Shown here: positions 24,566 through 33,333 of the stretch, piece after piece | Layout: each line of letters starts with the position of its first letter | Position numbering within the stretch: position 1 is the stretch's first letter | Origin: Myxococcales bacterium | GTDB taxonomy: Bacteria > Myxococcota_A > Bradymonadia > UBA7976 > UBA1532 | Reading direction: 5' to 3' | Assembly: GCA_020633555.1 (NCBI GenBank) | Contig: JACKDL010000007.1 | Span: 62,001-126,000, forward strand | Length of the DNA stretch: 64,000 bases | Notes under the pieces: generated by a model | The model's input: only the letters and a program-made list of their open reading frames with translations | Told to the model about the DNA's origin: nothing | The model's database searches: none | Translations under genes and position numbers: made by a program

Positions 24566-25480
24566 ATGCGCTGGAGCCTGGTGGCCCTGCTCGCCCTGAG
24601 CGGCCTGGCCCACGCCCAGTCGCCCCGGCAGAACGCCGAGGCGGCCTTCGACGAGGTGGAGCGCGAGAGCGTGCGCTACCGCGAGGCCGAGCTGCCCGTG
24701 GCGGTGACCCCCCGCCGCGCCGAGGCGGCGATCGCGCCGCCGAAGAGCCCGGCCACCCAGGCGCCCCCGGCACGTCCGGCCACCGAGGCCCCGGCCCGGC
24801 CCGCCAGCATGGCGCCCGCCACGCAGGCGCCCCCGGCACGCCCTGCGGCCAAGGCGCCCGCCACGCAGGCGCCGGTGACCGCGGCCGCCCCGCCGCCCCT
24901 CACGGCCCAGCCGGGCGGCGATCTCGACGCTGTGTTGGACCTGCGCCGTCTGGATCACGCGCTGCTGGCCCACGCCATCGTGCTCGAGACCAACGACGCG
25001 CGGCAGCGCCACGGCCTGCGGCCCCTGCCGGTGGAGCGCCGCCTGAACGCGGCCGCCCAGCTCCACGCCGAGCGCATGGCGCAGCTCGACTTCTTCGACC
25101 ACAACGACCCGCACGACGCCCGCTACCGCACGCCGAAGGACCGCGCGGCGCAGGCGGGCATCACCAACCCGCACATCGCCGAGAACATCCTCACCGGCTT
25201 CGCCCTGCAGCACGACGGCGGGCCCCTGTACGTCATCGATCGGGCGCGGGGGCAGTTCTCGCGCACCCCGCGGGGGCCGGCCATCGCTCGGCACACCTAC
25301 CGCAGCTTCGCGAAGCGCTCCGTGGAGCGCTGGCTGCTCTCGCCGGGCCACCGGCGCAACCTGCTGAGCAAGAACGGCCTGCAGATGGGCGCCGGGGCGG
25401 CGGTCATGCCGCCCCAGGCCGACGGCTTCCCCAAGCTGACGGGGGTGCAGGTCTTCCAGTGGTTCGAGCCGGCGCGCTGA
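24566..25480 (+). CDS. Secreted CAP domain protein, tandem paralogue
   Basis: 304 residues. The signal peptide MRWSLVALLALSGLAHAQ is followed by an Ala/Pro/Thr-rich linker with repeated ATQAPPARPA-type units (about residues 60-115). The CAP domain has IVLETNDARQRHGLRPLP, AQLHAERMAQLDFFDHNDPHD, HIAENILTGF and WLLSPGHRRNLLSKNGLQMGAGAA. The catalytic-like His and Glu positions typical of CAP proteins (DHNDPHD, AEN, GHR) are kept. GGGGAGG lies 5 nt before the ATG. It shares the linker-plus-CAP design with the preceding gene. Confidence 0.88.
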   Translation: MRWSLVALLALSGLAHAQSPRQNAEAAFDEVERESVRYREAELPVAVTPRRAEAAIAPPKSPATQAPPARPATEAPARPASMAPATQAPPARPAAKAPATQAPVTAAAPPPLTAQPGGDLDAVLDLRRLDHALLAHAIVLETNDARQRHGLRPLPVERRLNAAAQLHAERMAQLDFFDHNDPHDARYRTPKDRAAQAGITNPHIAENILTGFALQHDGGPLYVIDRARGQFSRTPRGPAIARHTYRSFAKRSVERWLLSPGHRRNLLSKNGLQMGAGAAVMPPQADGFPKLTGVQVFQWFEPAR

Positions 25481-25534
25481 CGCGGCGCCCAGGGTGGGGG
25501 AAGGCGGGGCCACCGGCCGGCGACCCCGGCGGGC

Positions 25535-26023
25535 TCAGCCGTGGATCTGCTGCGCCAGGTAGTTCTGCAGCCCCACCTGCCCGATGAGCTCGAGCTGCGC
25601 CTCCAGCCAGTCGATGTGCTCCTCCTCGCTGGTGAGGATCTGCGACAGCAGCACCCGGGTGCCCTCGTCGCTCTTCTCCAGGCACAGGTCGATGGCCTTC
25701 TGCAGGCGCGGCACCGCCAGGTACTCCAGCTCGAGATCCGCCTCGAACTGCTCCTGCACGGTCTCGCCGATGTTCACCTTGAACAGCCGCTGCACGTTGG
25801 GCAGGCCGCCCAGGTACAGGATGCGCTCGATGAGCGCGTCGGCGTGCTTCATCTCGTCGATGGACTCGTGGCGGATGTACTCGTAGAGCTTCTGGTAGCC
25901 CCAGTCCTGGCACATCTTCGCGTGCAGGAAGTACTGGTTGATGGCCGTCAGCTCGGCGGTGAGGATCTCGTTCAGGGCGTTGATGATCGCCTGATCGGTC
26001 GAGCGCTTGCCTTTGGAGGGCAT
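25535..26023 (-). CDS. bfr: Bacterioferritin
   Basis: 162 residues. The sequence follows E. coli Bfr closely: LTAELTAINQYFLHAKM, HESIDEMKHADALIERILYLGGLPN and SEEEHIDWLEAQL. Ferroxidase ligands (Glu24, Glu57, His60, the later EE-H) and the heme-ligand Met58 (Met52 of E. coli) are present, so it should be a heme-binding subtype that oxidises and stores iron as a 24-mer. A 6-residue N-terminal extension (PSKGKR) is unusual but harmless. It lies 43 nt downstream of bfd and both follow a Fur-box-like palindrome. Confidence 0.95.
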   Translation of the reverse strand: MPSKGKRSTDQAIINALNEILTAELTAINQYFLHAKMCQDWGYQKLYEYIRHESIDEMKHADALIERILYLGGLPNVQRLFKVNIGETVQEQFEADLELEYLAVPRLQKAIDLCLEKSDEGTRVLLSQILTSEEEHIDWLEAQLELIGQVGLQNYLAQQIHG

Positions 26024-26066
26024 GGGACGTCGCTTTCCGGCCGGGGGCCCGGCCCTGGCGGCGACG

Positions 26067-26252
26067 TCAGCGCTCGGTGGAACCGCTGGCGCGCCGCTGT
26101 TCTTTCAGCATTCGCCTCAGGTGCGCGCGGCACATGCCGCAGTCGCTGCCCGCGCCGCAGGTCTGAGCCAGGGTCCGTAGATCGGTGACCCCGCGCTGCG
26201 CCTCTTCGCGGACCCTGCGGTCGGACACTCTCTCGCATACACAAATGATCAT
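26067..26252 (-). CDS. bfd: Bacterioferritin-associated ferredoxin
   Basis: 61 residues from the ATG at 26252. The [2Fe-2S] ligands Cys4, Cys6, Cys38 and Cys41 occupy the same positions as in E. coli Bfd (CVCERV, then CGAGSDCGMC). Bfd reduces bacterioferritin so that stored iron can be released. It starts the bfd-bfr operon. The AT-rich leader with a Fur-like palindrome 64-78 nt upstream fits iron-responsive control. Confidence 0.9.
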   Translation of the reverse strand: MIICVCERVSDRRVREEAQRGVTDLRTLAQTCGAGSDCGMCRAHLRRMLKEQRRASGSTER

Positions 26253-26315
26253 CGCTGTGCCACCCGATTTGCCATGATCCACGGGCCCCGCGTGGGCCCA
26301 CCATCAACATACAAA

Positions 26316-26330
26316 TGAAAGTCGTTTTCA
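26316..26330. promoter_or_regulatory. Candidate Fur box upstream of bfd-bfr
   Basis: TGAAAGT-C-GTTTTCA is a 7-1-7 inverted repeat matching the Fur consensus TGATAAT-N-ATTATCA at 10 of 14 positions. It lies in a rare AT-rich pocket, between the divergent bfd and deoxynucleoside kinase genes and 64 nt from the bfd start. Repression of bfd by iron-loaded Fur is the family expectation; here it is inferred from sequence alone. Confidence 0.55.
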
Positions 26331-26432
26331 GCGTCAAGCCAAAATGCCGAGCGGGGGGAGTGCGAAAGCCGGGCCAACTTCGCCGACGACGTGCTAGATC
26401 CGCGCCTTGACCTGACCGGCGAGGGGGATCAC

Positions 26433-27092
26433 ATGGCCAGCAAAGCAGGCCTCTCCGACATGTTCATCGGCATCGCGGGCCTGATCGGGGCGGGCAAGAC
26501 CACCCTGGCCACGGCCCTGGGCGAGCACCTGGGGCTGCCGGTCTACTTCGAGCCCGTGGCCGACAACGTGTACCTCGAGGACTTCTATCGCGACACGGCC
26601 CGTTACGCGTTCGCTACGCAGATCTACCTGCTGAACCGCCGCTTCCAGCAGCACCAGGAGATCATCTGGCGGGGCGGCGGCGGCGTGCAGGACCGCACCA
26701 TCTACGAGGACGCCGTCTTCGCGAAGACCCTGGTGGATCAGGGGCTGATGGATCAGCGCGACTACGAGACCTACCTGGACCTCTTCAAGCACATGTCCAA
26801 CTTCATGTGCCGGCCCAACGTCATCGTCTTCCTCGACCTGACCCCCGAGCAGAGCATGGAGCGCATCAAGATGCGCAACCGGTCCGTGGAGTCGGGGATC
26901 ACCCTGGAGTACCTGCAGGGCCTGCACGCCGCCTACCAGGCCTTCATCGCGGACATCAGCCGGTCCATCCCGGTGATCCGGGTGGACTACTCGCAGTTCC
27001 GCGACGCCGAGGAGATGGCCGCCGTCATCGAGCGGGCCTACTTCACGCAGCACTTCCTGCGCGACGCCGAGTGGCGGCCCACCCGCTCCTGA
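26433..27092 (+). CDS. Deoxynucleoside kinase (dGK/dCK/dAK-type)
   Basis: 219 residues. The P-loop is GLIGAGKTT (residues 16-24). The following FEPVADNVYLEDFYRD and QDRTIYEDAVFAK segments are the dNK-family substrate and DR[ST] motifs. FLDLTPEQSMERIKMRNRSVE is the LID-containing region. Such kinases phosphorylate deoxyadenosine, deoxycytidine or deoxyguanosine for nucleotide salvage; specificity cannot be told from sequence by eye. The ATG at 26433 has GAGGGGGA 4 nt upstream; the upstream in-frame start at 26391 is not supported. Confidence 0.9.
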   Translation: MASKAGLSDMFIGIAGLIGAGKTTLATALGEHLGLPVYFEPVADNVYLEDFYRDTARYAFATQIYLLNRRFQQHQEIIWRGGGGVQDRTIYEDAVFAKTLVDQGLMDQRDYETYLDLFKHMSNFMCRPNVIVFLDLTPEQSMERIKMRNRSVESGITLEYLQGLHAAYQAFIADISRSIPVIRVDYSQFRDAEEMAAVIERAYFTQHFLRDAEWRPTRS

Positions 27093-27180
27093 TCCCCACC
27101 CAGCCGCGCCGCGGGCGCGCCCCGGGGCGACATCGGGGCCGCTGGGCGCATCCCTTGGGAAACCCGCCTGGAGGCAGCCC

Positions 27181-27732
27181 TTGAGAATCTGCGTCATCGC
27201 CGGCACCAACCGCGCCGGCAGCAACACCCTGAAGCTCGCCACCCGCGTGGCGGCCGACTACCGGGCCCTGGGCGCCGAGGTCGTGCTGGTGGACCTGCAG
27301 GCGCTGCCCATCGAGTGCCTGGCGCCCACCGCCTACGCCGCCAAGCCCGCCAGCTTCGAGCCCTTCGCCCAGGCCGTGCTGGCCGCCGACGGCCTGGTGG
27401 TCATCACCCCCGAGTACAACGGGAGCTTCCCGGGCGCGCTGAAGCTGTTCATCGACCTGCTGCCCTTCCCGCAGAGCTTCGAGAACCGGCCGGTGGCCTT
27501 CATCGGCCTGGCGGCCGGGCGGTGGGGGGCGCTGCGGCCCGTCGAGCAGCTCATGCAGGTGTTCGCCTACCGCAACGGGCTGCTGTTCAACGAGCGGGTC
27601 TTCGTGCCCGCCGCCGGCGACGCCCTGGGCGAGGGCGGGCGGCTGACGGATCCGCTGGCCGAGAGCCTGCTGGTGCAGCAGACGGCCCACTTCCTGCGCT
27701 ACTGCGAGGCGGTGCGCGTGCTGCGCGGGTGA
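27181..27732 (+). CDS. NADPH-dependent FMN reductase-family flavoprotein
   Basis: 183 residues of flavodoxin-like fold. The FMN loop is IAGTNRAGSNTLKLA near the N-terminus, and TPEYNGSFPGALKLFIDLLP is the hallmark second motif of the SsuE/YieF/azoreductase group. The start appears to be TTG at 27181, as GGAGG lies 6 nt upstream and the protein begins directly with the first strand (RICVIAGTN). The stop overlaps the next gene's GTG (27729-27732). A chromate, quinone or azo-dye reductase role is possible; only the family is certain. Confidence 0.88.
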   Translation: MRICVIAGTNRAGSNTLKLATRVAADYRALGAEVVLVDLQALPIECLAPTAYAAKPASFEPFAQAVLAADGLVVITPEYNGSFPGALKLFIDLLPFPQSFENRPVAFIGLAAGRWGALRPVEQLMQVFAYRNGLLFNERVFVPAAGDALGEGGRLTDPLAESLLVQQTAHFLRYCEAVRVLRG

Positions 27733-28016
27733 GCGTCGCGCCCCTGCCGCCGGCGCGCCGGGCCGAGGCCCTGGCGCTGCTCCCGGCCTGGCTCCTGGTG
27801 GACGACGGGCGGGCCATCGAGCGCCGCTGGGTGTTCGCCGACTTCTCGCAGGCCTGGGCTTTCCTCAGTCGAGTCGCGCTGTTGGCCGAGGCCCAGGGCC
27901 ACCACCCCGACTGGCACAACGCCTACAACCGGGTGACGGTGCGGCTCACCACCCACGACTGCGGCGGCCTGAGCGAGCGCGACGTGCGCCTGGCCCACGC
28001 CATCGACGGGCTGTGA
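27729..28016 (+). CDS. phhB: Pterin-4a-carbinolamine dehydratase
   Basis: 95 residues from a GTG overlapping the previous stop, which is the normal length for the family. The signature is visible: FLSRVALLAEAQGHHPDWHNAYNRV, LTTHDCGGLSERD and LAHAID, including the catalytic His-His-Pro-Asp-Trp. The enzyme dehydrates pterin carbinolamine during tetrahydrobiopterin recycling or works with moaB-like functions. No aromatic amino acid hydroxylase is present in the window. It is convergent with the FG-GAP lipoprotein gene. Confidence 0.9.
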   Translation: MSVAPLPPARRAEALALLPAWLLVDDGRAIERRWVFADFSQAWAFLSRVALLAEAQGHHPDWHNAYNRVTVRLTTHDCGGLSERDVRLAHAIDGL

Positions 28017-28034
28017 GGCCCGCGCGCCGTCCGG

Positions 28035-31000
28035 TCAGCGCCGCCTGAGCGCCACCTCGCGGACGACGGTGTTGCCGCCCCGGTCACCCACGGTGGCGCG
28101 CACCGCATAGTCGCCCGGCGGCGAGGGGTCGCCGTCCAGGCCGCGCCCATCCCACACATAGCTGTTCGCCCAGCGGGCCAGCACGGCCTGGCCCAGCTCG
28201 GCCCGCCACTGCAGGGTACCGTCGGCCGCCAGCACCTCCAGCCGGCGGGTGGCGATGAGGTCGTCGTCGGTGGCGATGACCTCCACGCGCACCGGCGTGT
28301 CCACCGCGGCGTCCAGGGGCATGGCGCGCAGGTCCAGCACCGGCGGCTGCGCGTCCACCACCAGCACGCCGTCGCTGGCGGCGATGGGCGAGCGCTGGAT
28401 GTTCCCGGCCAGCTCGGTCACGGCCCGCACCTCGGCCCGGTAGACGGCGCCCGGCACCAGCGGTAGCCCGCCTGCCTGTGCGAACGGCGCCGCCACGGTG
28501 GCCCACGCCGTCAGCGGCGCGCCGTTCTCGGTGGTGATCCGCACTTCGTAGGCCTGGGCCTCGGCCACCGCCACCCAGGCGGCGCACAGGGTGTCGGTGG
28601 TGGGCACCTCGTCCAGGTCGTCCTCGTCGTCCGGGCGACACAGGGGGGCCTGGTCGCAGGGGCGGTCGAGGATCGTGGGGGGCGGGCCGATCACCGACTC
28701 GTCGCCCACGAGCACGCTGCCGTCGCTCAGCGGCACCAACAGCTCCACCAGGCCGTCGCCGTCCACGTCCACTCCCAGCGGCGCGCCGGGCAGGGCGGGC
28801 AGGGGGCGGCTCCAGGCCAGCGTCCCTTGCGGATCCAGCCCGTAGAGCCAGGGGTCGTCGCCCGCCGCCAGCAGGGCCGGGCCGGCGTCGGGGCCCGGCA
28901 CGGGCACCCAGGCCACGTGCGGCACGTCGGCGTAGTCGCGGGTGGCCTCGGCGGGCTCGACGGCGGCCCCGCCCCGCAGGGCCAGGCGCCCGACCGGCGC
29001 CGCCTCACCCTCACCGCCCAGCGCGAAGCGCGACAGGGCGTAGCCGCCGCTGGGCGAGGTCCAGACCTCGTCGCCCACCACCGTCGCCGCCCGGAACAGC
29101 CAGCCTCGGGCGTCCTCGCCTTCGGGCCACGCGCCGGCCCACAGCAGCCCCAGATCCGGCCCGCGGGCCTCGATGGGCCCGTTGGCGCCCATGAGCAGCA
29201 GCGGATCCTCGGCGTCGCCCGTGGCCATCACCAGGCCGCCGCCCGAGGTCACCCCCGGATCGTCGTACAGATCGGTCTGGGCGAGGCGCTCGCCCGTTCG
29301 GACGTCCAGCCGGTGCAGCCCGCTGCTCTCGGTGACATACAGGTCGTCCACCCCGTCGCCGTCGTGATCCGCCGCGCTGATGCGCAGGTTGGCCCGGCGG
29401 CGGCACGGCGCGGTGGTGGGCAGCACCGCCTGCCAGCGGCACACGCCGGTCAGGCCGTCCCAGGCGCTGAGCAGCAGCGGCTCGTAGGGCCCCGTGGGGC
29501 ATTGCGGATCGGGCGCCAGGCTGCCCGGCAGGACCAGCGCCTCGGGGCAGCCCGGGAAGCGCGGGGCCGCCTCGTCGAGCACCTGATCCATCCGCACGAA
29601 GAGGGCGCCGTCGGGGCCGCGGGCCGCCACGCCGTCGGGCCGATACAGGCGGGGCGCGTCCAGCGTGGTCCGCCAGCGCTCGGCGCCCGTGGCGGCGTCC
29701 AGCCCCACCCAGGCGTAGGGGCCGACGGTGCCGTCGCGCACCACCACGGTGGCGGGGGCACCGGCCACCGGGACGATCCGGGGGGTGCCGTCCACCTCGA
29801 AGCGGGCGCCCACCGATCGGCTCCAGCGCAGGGCCTCGTCGCCGAAGGGAGCCAGCGCGCCCACCCGGTTGTCCGCCGAGCGCACGATGACCGTCGGCTC
29901 GGCGTCCGTGGTGGCGATGAGCTGGGGCAGCCCGGTGGCGATGCGGGGCGCCTCGGCCACGGGCACCACAGGCGCCAAAGCCCCGTCCAGCAGCAGCAGG
30001 GCGCCATCGGGCGCAGCCAACATCACCAGGTCCCGCGCGCCGCAGTCGGCCGGATCGCACACCACGTCGATGGCCCCGGGGGCGCCGTCCAGGGCGCGCC
30101 GGGCGGCGGGGCCCGCGGCGGTGAGGCGCCGCAGGGCGTCCGGCGTCCCGTCGCCGTCGGCATCCACCAACGCCAGGGCGTGCTGGCCCTGAGGGCTGCG
30201 CAGAACGAGCGGTCGGGCGAGGGAGCGGCCGTAGGCCGGCTCGGTGGCGGGGGGCTGGGCCAGCACCACCCGCGCGTCCGCCAGGGCCTCGGGCCACTGC
30301 AGCTCGCCGCCGGCGGCGGTCAGCCGCAGCCGCTGCACCTGCCCGGGGCCGTCGGGATCATCGGTGACCAGCAGGCCCGGCCCATCGGGCCCGTCCAGCC
30401 GCCCGCGCAGGGCCCAACCGTCCACGGCGGCCACCACCTGACCGTCCGTGGCGCGCAGGGCTGCGGTGTGCCAGCCGGCGGCGTCCTCGTAGGTGAACAC
30501 CACTTCGTCGCCGCCATCGCCGTCCACATCCAGCAGGGTCACCACGTCGGCCCGCGCGGCCACGGCGTGATGCCAGCGGGTGCGCAGGCTGGGTGCGTCG
30601 GGGCAGTCCGGGCGGGGCTCGGCGTCCTGCGCTACGAGCCGCACGCCGTCGGTGCGCAGGATCACCTGCTCCAGCCCGGGCACCTCGGGCAGCAGCTCGG
30701 CGCTCAGGTGGGGCAGGTAGCCGTCCCGCACGCCCGGCACCAGCCCGCACAGCCGGCGCTGCCCGGTGGTCAGATCAAACAGGTTGAGCCCGTCGGCGTC
30801 GTTCAGCAGCAGGTCCACCTGCCCGTCGCCGTCCCAGTCCGCCAGGGTCTGGCTGCTGGTGCAGCGCCCGTTGGCCCGTGGGCCCAGCACGGGCACCAGC
30901 GTCGGGGCGTCGAACCCGTCGAGGAACCGGTACACGGCGCCGTTGCCCGGGCCCGCGGTGGAGCACGAGCCGTCGGTCACATAGAGGTCGGTGCGGCCGT

Positions 31001-31790
31001 CACGGTCCAGATCGGTCAGGAACACCGTGGTCACCGCGATGAAGGCGGGGGCCAGGTCGCCCAGGGGATCGGCGGGCAGCGTCCAGCGCAGGGCGCCCGT
31101 CAGAGCGTCGTGCACCACCAGCACCCGGGTCCCGGCCGCCACCACCTCCAGGCGGGCGTCCCCGTTCAGGTCCACCACGCCCAGCACCCGGTTGACGCCG
31201 TTGACCTCGGTGCGCCAGCGCACCTCGCCGCGGGCGGTGTAGGCCTCGAGGCGGTTGCCCCGGGTCACCGCGAAGTCCAGCAGACCGTCGCCCTCGAAGT
31301 CGGCACCCAGCACGGTGCGTGCGCCGGGCGGCGCGCCGATCTGCGCGGCCTCCTCCAGGGGCAGCTCGGTGATGCCCGGCCGCGGTGGGCTGGACACCGC
31401 TTCGGGGGGCACGCAGGGCGGCTCGGCGTCGGGGCTCAGCCCGTCCGGGGCCTCGGCGTCCGCGAGGTCAGCGTCCAGGAGGGCGCCGTCCGGCGCTGCC
31501 CCGTCCGGTAGGGGGCCGTCACCCGGCCGGGCGTCCCCGGGGCCCCCGTCCGCCAGCCCCAGATCCACGGCCGAGCCGTCAGGCGCTGCGCCGTCAAGGT
31601 CACCCCCGTCGGGCGCTGCGCCATCCGGCGGGGCCTCACCGTCCGGGGTGAAGCCGGCGTCGGTGCGGGTCCCCTGATCGCCGGCGTCGGGTCCCTCGGC
31701 GGGATCCGCGCTGCGGGTCTGCGCGTCGTCGCAGCCCGCGCCCAGGCCCACCAGGAGCCCCAGCCCCAGCCACCTCAGCGTCTGTCCCAT
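28035..31790 (-). CDS. Giant FG-GAP/VCBS-repeat lipoprotein
   Basis: 1251 residues. The lipoprotein signal MGQTLRWLGLGLLVGLGAGC is followed by an Asp/Gly/Ala/Pro-rich tether of about 90 residues. The body carries at least eight FG-GAP calcium-type loops, e.g. DLNGDARLEVV, DLDRDGRTDLYV, DWDGDGQVDLLL, DVDGDGGDEVVF, DHDGDGVDDLYV and DVDGDGLVELLV, consistent with beta-propellers. The last 100 residues resemble a FlgD-type Ig domain (SYVWDGRGLDGDPSPPGDYAV). GAGGG precedes the ATG at 31790. A cell-surface protein is expected; the ligand is unknown. It lies 17 nt after the SDR gene stop and could be co-transcribed. Confidence 0.88.
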   Translation of the reverse strand: MGQTLRWLGLGLLVGLGAGCDDAQTRSADPAEGPDAGDQGTRTDAGFTPDGEAPPDGAAPDGGDLDGAAPDGSAVDLGLADGGPGDARPGDGPLPDGAAPDGALLDADLADAEAPDGLSPDAEPPCVPPEAVSSPPRPGITELPLEEAAQIGAPPGARTVLGADFEGDGLLDFAVTRGNRLEAYTARGEVRWRTEVNGVNRVLGVVDLNGDARLEVVAAGTRVLVVHDALTGALRWTLPADPLGDLAPAFIAVTTVFLTDLDRDGRTDLYVTDGSCSTAGPGNGAVYRFLDGFDAPTLVPVLGPRANGRCTSSQTLADWDGDGQVDLLLNDADGLNLFDLTTGQRRLCGLVPGVRDGYLPHLSAELLPEVPGLEQVILRTDGVRLVAQDAEPRPDCPDAPSLRTRWHHAVAARADVVTLLDVDGDGGDEVVFTYEDAAGWHTAALRATDGQVVAAVDGWALRGRLDGPDGPGLLVTDDPDGPGQVQRLRLTAAGGELQWPEALADARVVLAQPPATEPAYGRSLARPLVLRSPQGQHALALVDADGDGTPDALRRLTAAGPAARRALDGAPGAIDVVCDPADCGARDLVMLAAPDGALLLLDGALAPVVPVAEAPRIATGLPQLIATTDAEPTVIVRSADNRVGALAPFGDEALRWSRSVGARFEVDGTPRIVPVAGAPATVVVRDGTVGPYAWVGLDAATGAERWRTTLDAPRLYRPDGVAARGPDGALFVRMDQVLDEAAPRFPGCPEALVLPGSLAPDPQCPTGPYEPLLLSAWDGLTGVCRWQAVLPTTAPCRRRANLRISAADHDGDGVDDLYVTESSGLHRLDVRTGERLAQTDLYDDPGVTSGGGLVMATGDAEDPLLLMGANGPIEARGPDLGLLWAGAWPEGEDARGWLFRAATVVGDEVWTSPSGGYALSRFALGGEGEAAPVGRLALRGGAAVEPAEATRDYADVPHVAWVPVPGPDAGPALLAAGDDPWLYGLDPQGTLAWSRPLPALPGAPLGVDVDGDGLVELLVPLSDGSVLVGDESVIGPPPTILDRPCDQAPLCRPDDEDDLDEVPTTDTLCAAWVAVAEAQAYEVRITTENGAPLTAWATVAAPFAQAGGLPLVPGAVYRAEVRAVTELAGNIQRSPIAASDGVLVVDAQPPVLDLRAMPLDAAVDTPVRVEVIATDDDLIATRRLEVLAADGTLQWRAELGQAVLARWANSYVWDGRGLDGDPSPPGDYAVRATVGDRGGNTVVREVALRRR

Positions 31791-31807
31791 GTGCCCTCGG
31801 TCCTTCG

Positions 31808-32608
31808 CTAGACGGGGAACACCGTCCCCCAGTGGGCCTGTCCACCGTCCACGCACAGCGTCTCGCCGGTGATGTAGCGCCCGGGCGGCCCCGCCAGGTA
31901 GGCCACCGCCCAGGCCACGTCCTCCATGGTCCCCAACCGCTTCAGCGGGATGTGCTTGGGGACCTCGGTCTCGATCTGAGCCCGCACCGCCTCGGGGTAT
32001 GTCTCCAGCCCGCTCGAGCGGATCACACCGGGGGCCACGGCGTTCACCAGGATGCCGTGGCGGGCCCACTCCAGCGCCAGGCTCTTGGTCAGGTTCACCA
32101 CGCCGGCGCGCGCGGCGCCCGTGTGGGCCATGCCCGGGAAGCCGCGCCACATGTTGGCCACGATGTTGATGATCCGCCCCGGCCGCTTGCTGGCCTGCAT
32201 GCGCTTCGCCACCGCCTGGCTCATGAACCAGGTGCCGTTGAGGTTGGTGTCGATGACCGCGCGCCAGCCCTTGGGCCGGATGTGCAGGGCGGGCGAGGGG
32301 AACTGCCCGCCGGCGTTGTTCACCAGCACGTCCACGGGCCCCAACGCGGCCTCCACCTCGGCGGTCCAGGCGTCGCAGGCCTCGGGGTCGCGGATGTCCA
32401 GGGGCGCAGCGAAGACCGTCGCGCCGCCCGCGCGCAGATCGGCCGCGGCCCCCTCCAGCCGCTCCGCCTTGCGGGCGCCGATGGCCACCCGGGCCCCCAG
32501 CGCGGCGCACTCCTCGGCGATGGCCAGGCCAATGCCGCTGCCGCCGCCGGTCACCACCACCACCTGATCCGCGAGCAGGTCGCTGCGGAAGACCTCACTG
32601 GCGCGCAT
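31808..32608 (-). CDS. SDR-family reductase, similar to peroxisomal trans-2-enoyl-CoA reductase
   Basis: 266 residues. The Rossmann motif is TGGGSGIG (20-27), and LVNNAGGQF is the structural NNAG. The usual catalytic YxxxK is absent: the position reads HTGAARAGV with His162 and Ala166. Mammalian peroxisomal trans-2-enoyl-CoA reductase (PECR) has a closely similar HSGAARAGV stretch, and the C-terminal ITGETLCVDGGQA also agrees. NADPH-dependent reduction of an enoyl-CoA is therefore the best guess. GGGGAGGGG precedes the ATG at 32608. It is the upstream partner of the FG-GAP lipoprotein gene. Confidence 0.85.
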   Translation of the reverse strand: MRASEVFRSDLLADQVVVVTGGGSGIGLAIAEECAALGARVAIGARKAERLEGAAADLRAGGATVFAAPLDIRDPEACDAWTAEVEAALGPVDVLVNNAGGQFPSPALHIRPKGWRAVIDTNLNGTWFMSQAVAKRMQASKRPGRIINIVANMWRGFPGMAHTGAARAGVVNLTKSLALEWARHGILVNAVAPGVIRSSGLETYPEAVRAQIETEVPKHIPLKRLGTMEDVAWAVAYLAGPPGRYITGETLCVDGGQAHWGTVFPV

Positions 32609-32772
32609 GGCCCCTCCCCATCCCAAGGATGGCGCGCATCGAACCATGGGGCCCGCGGCCCGGACAACTGCACCCCGGACAACGGCGCCCGCACCGCGGC
32701 GCCGCGGGCACCCACGGCTGGCACCGTGGGCGTCCCCCGTGCCACCATCCCGCCCCGGCTGGAGGAGGTGGC

Positions 32773-33333
32773 ATGAGCGCGCGGGTGTGGTGGGTGCCCA
32801 TCCTGGTCTTGGCGGCGGTGGCCACCTTCGTGGTGCTGCGCCCGCCCCCGGGGCCGGCCCCAACGCCTGCGCGGCTGGGCCCCGACGCCGCCGTGCCCAG
32901 CGCGCCCCCCAGCGCCGTGACCTCGGCGGATCCCCGCGCCGTACGCCGGGCCATCGCCGTGCAGGCCCCCGACGAACGGGCCGGCCAGGCGCCGGCGGTC
33001 CGGCGCCGCGCCCGCATGGCCCCCGAGGACGTGCATCACGCGGCCACCGGGGTCTCGCCGCTGGTGTACCAGTGCTACCAGGCGCGCGTGGCGGCCGGGG
33101 CGCGGCCCGCCGGCCAGCTCAAGCTCGCCTTCACCCTGGTCAAGCGTGGGGGGTACGGTGAGCCCACCGCCCTGAGCGTCCAAGAGGAAGCCGTGGGCGA
33201 TCCTGCGCTGGTGGAATGCATCCGGGGAGGCCGCGTCGAGGCGTTCCCGGTCATGGGCGACGACGCGGAGATCGATCTGAGCATCCCGTTCACCCTGCCG
33301 CCGCCCGAGGAAGTCGAAGGGAGCGCGCCATGA
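32773..33333 (+). CDS. Membrane-anchored protein with AgmX/TonB-like C-terminal domain
   Basis: 186 residues. An N-terminal membrane anchor (VWWVPILVLAAVATFVVL) and Pro/Ala-rich linker precede a domain reading GVSPLVYQCYQARVAAG, GQLKLAFTLVKRGG, VECIRGGRVEAFP and IDLSIPFTLPP. This matches the AgmX/PglI C-terminal type common in Myxococcota, in which a conserved Cys pair sits in a TonB-like fold. A GGAGGAGG site lies just before the ATG. Its stop overlaps the OmpA gene start (ATGA, 33330-33333), which points to a shared envelope function. Confidence 0.72.
   Translation: MSARVWWVPILVLAAVATFVVLRPPPGPAPTPARLGPDAAVPSAPPSAVTSADPRAVRRAIAVQAPDERAGQAPAVRRRARMAPEDVHHAATGVSPLVYQCYQARVAAGARPAGQLKLAFTLVKRGGYGEPTALSVQEEAVGDPALVECIRGGRVEAFPVMGDDAEIDLSIPFTLPPPEEVEGSAP

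Noticed and set aside
25481..25534. Hairpin GCCGG-cgacc-CCGGC between convergent genes
   Set aside because: Only a 5-bp stem with no T-run; too weak to call a terminator.
28827..31511. 894-codon + strand open frame
   Set aside because: Antisense to the FG-GAP lipoprotein, low-complexity Gly/His/Arg composition and no ribosome site.
32511..32863. Longer N-terminus for the SDR gene and fusion of the FG-GAP frame into the SDR region
   Set aside because: The ATGs at 32608 and 31790 have good ribosome sites and give normal N-termini. The extensions are out-of-frame SDR DNA or upstream non-coding sequence.
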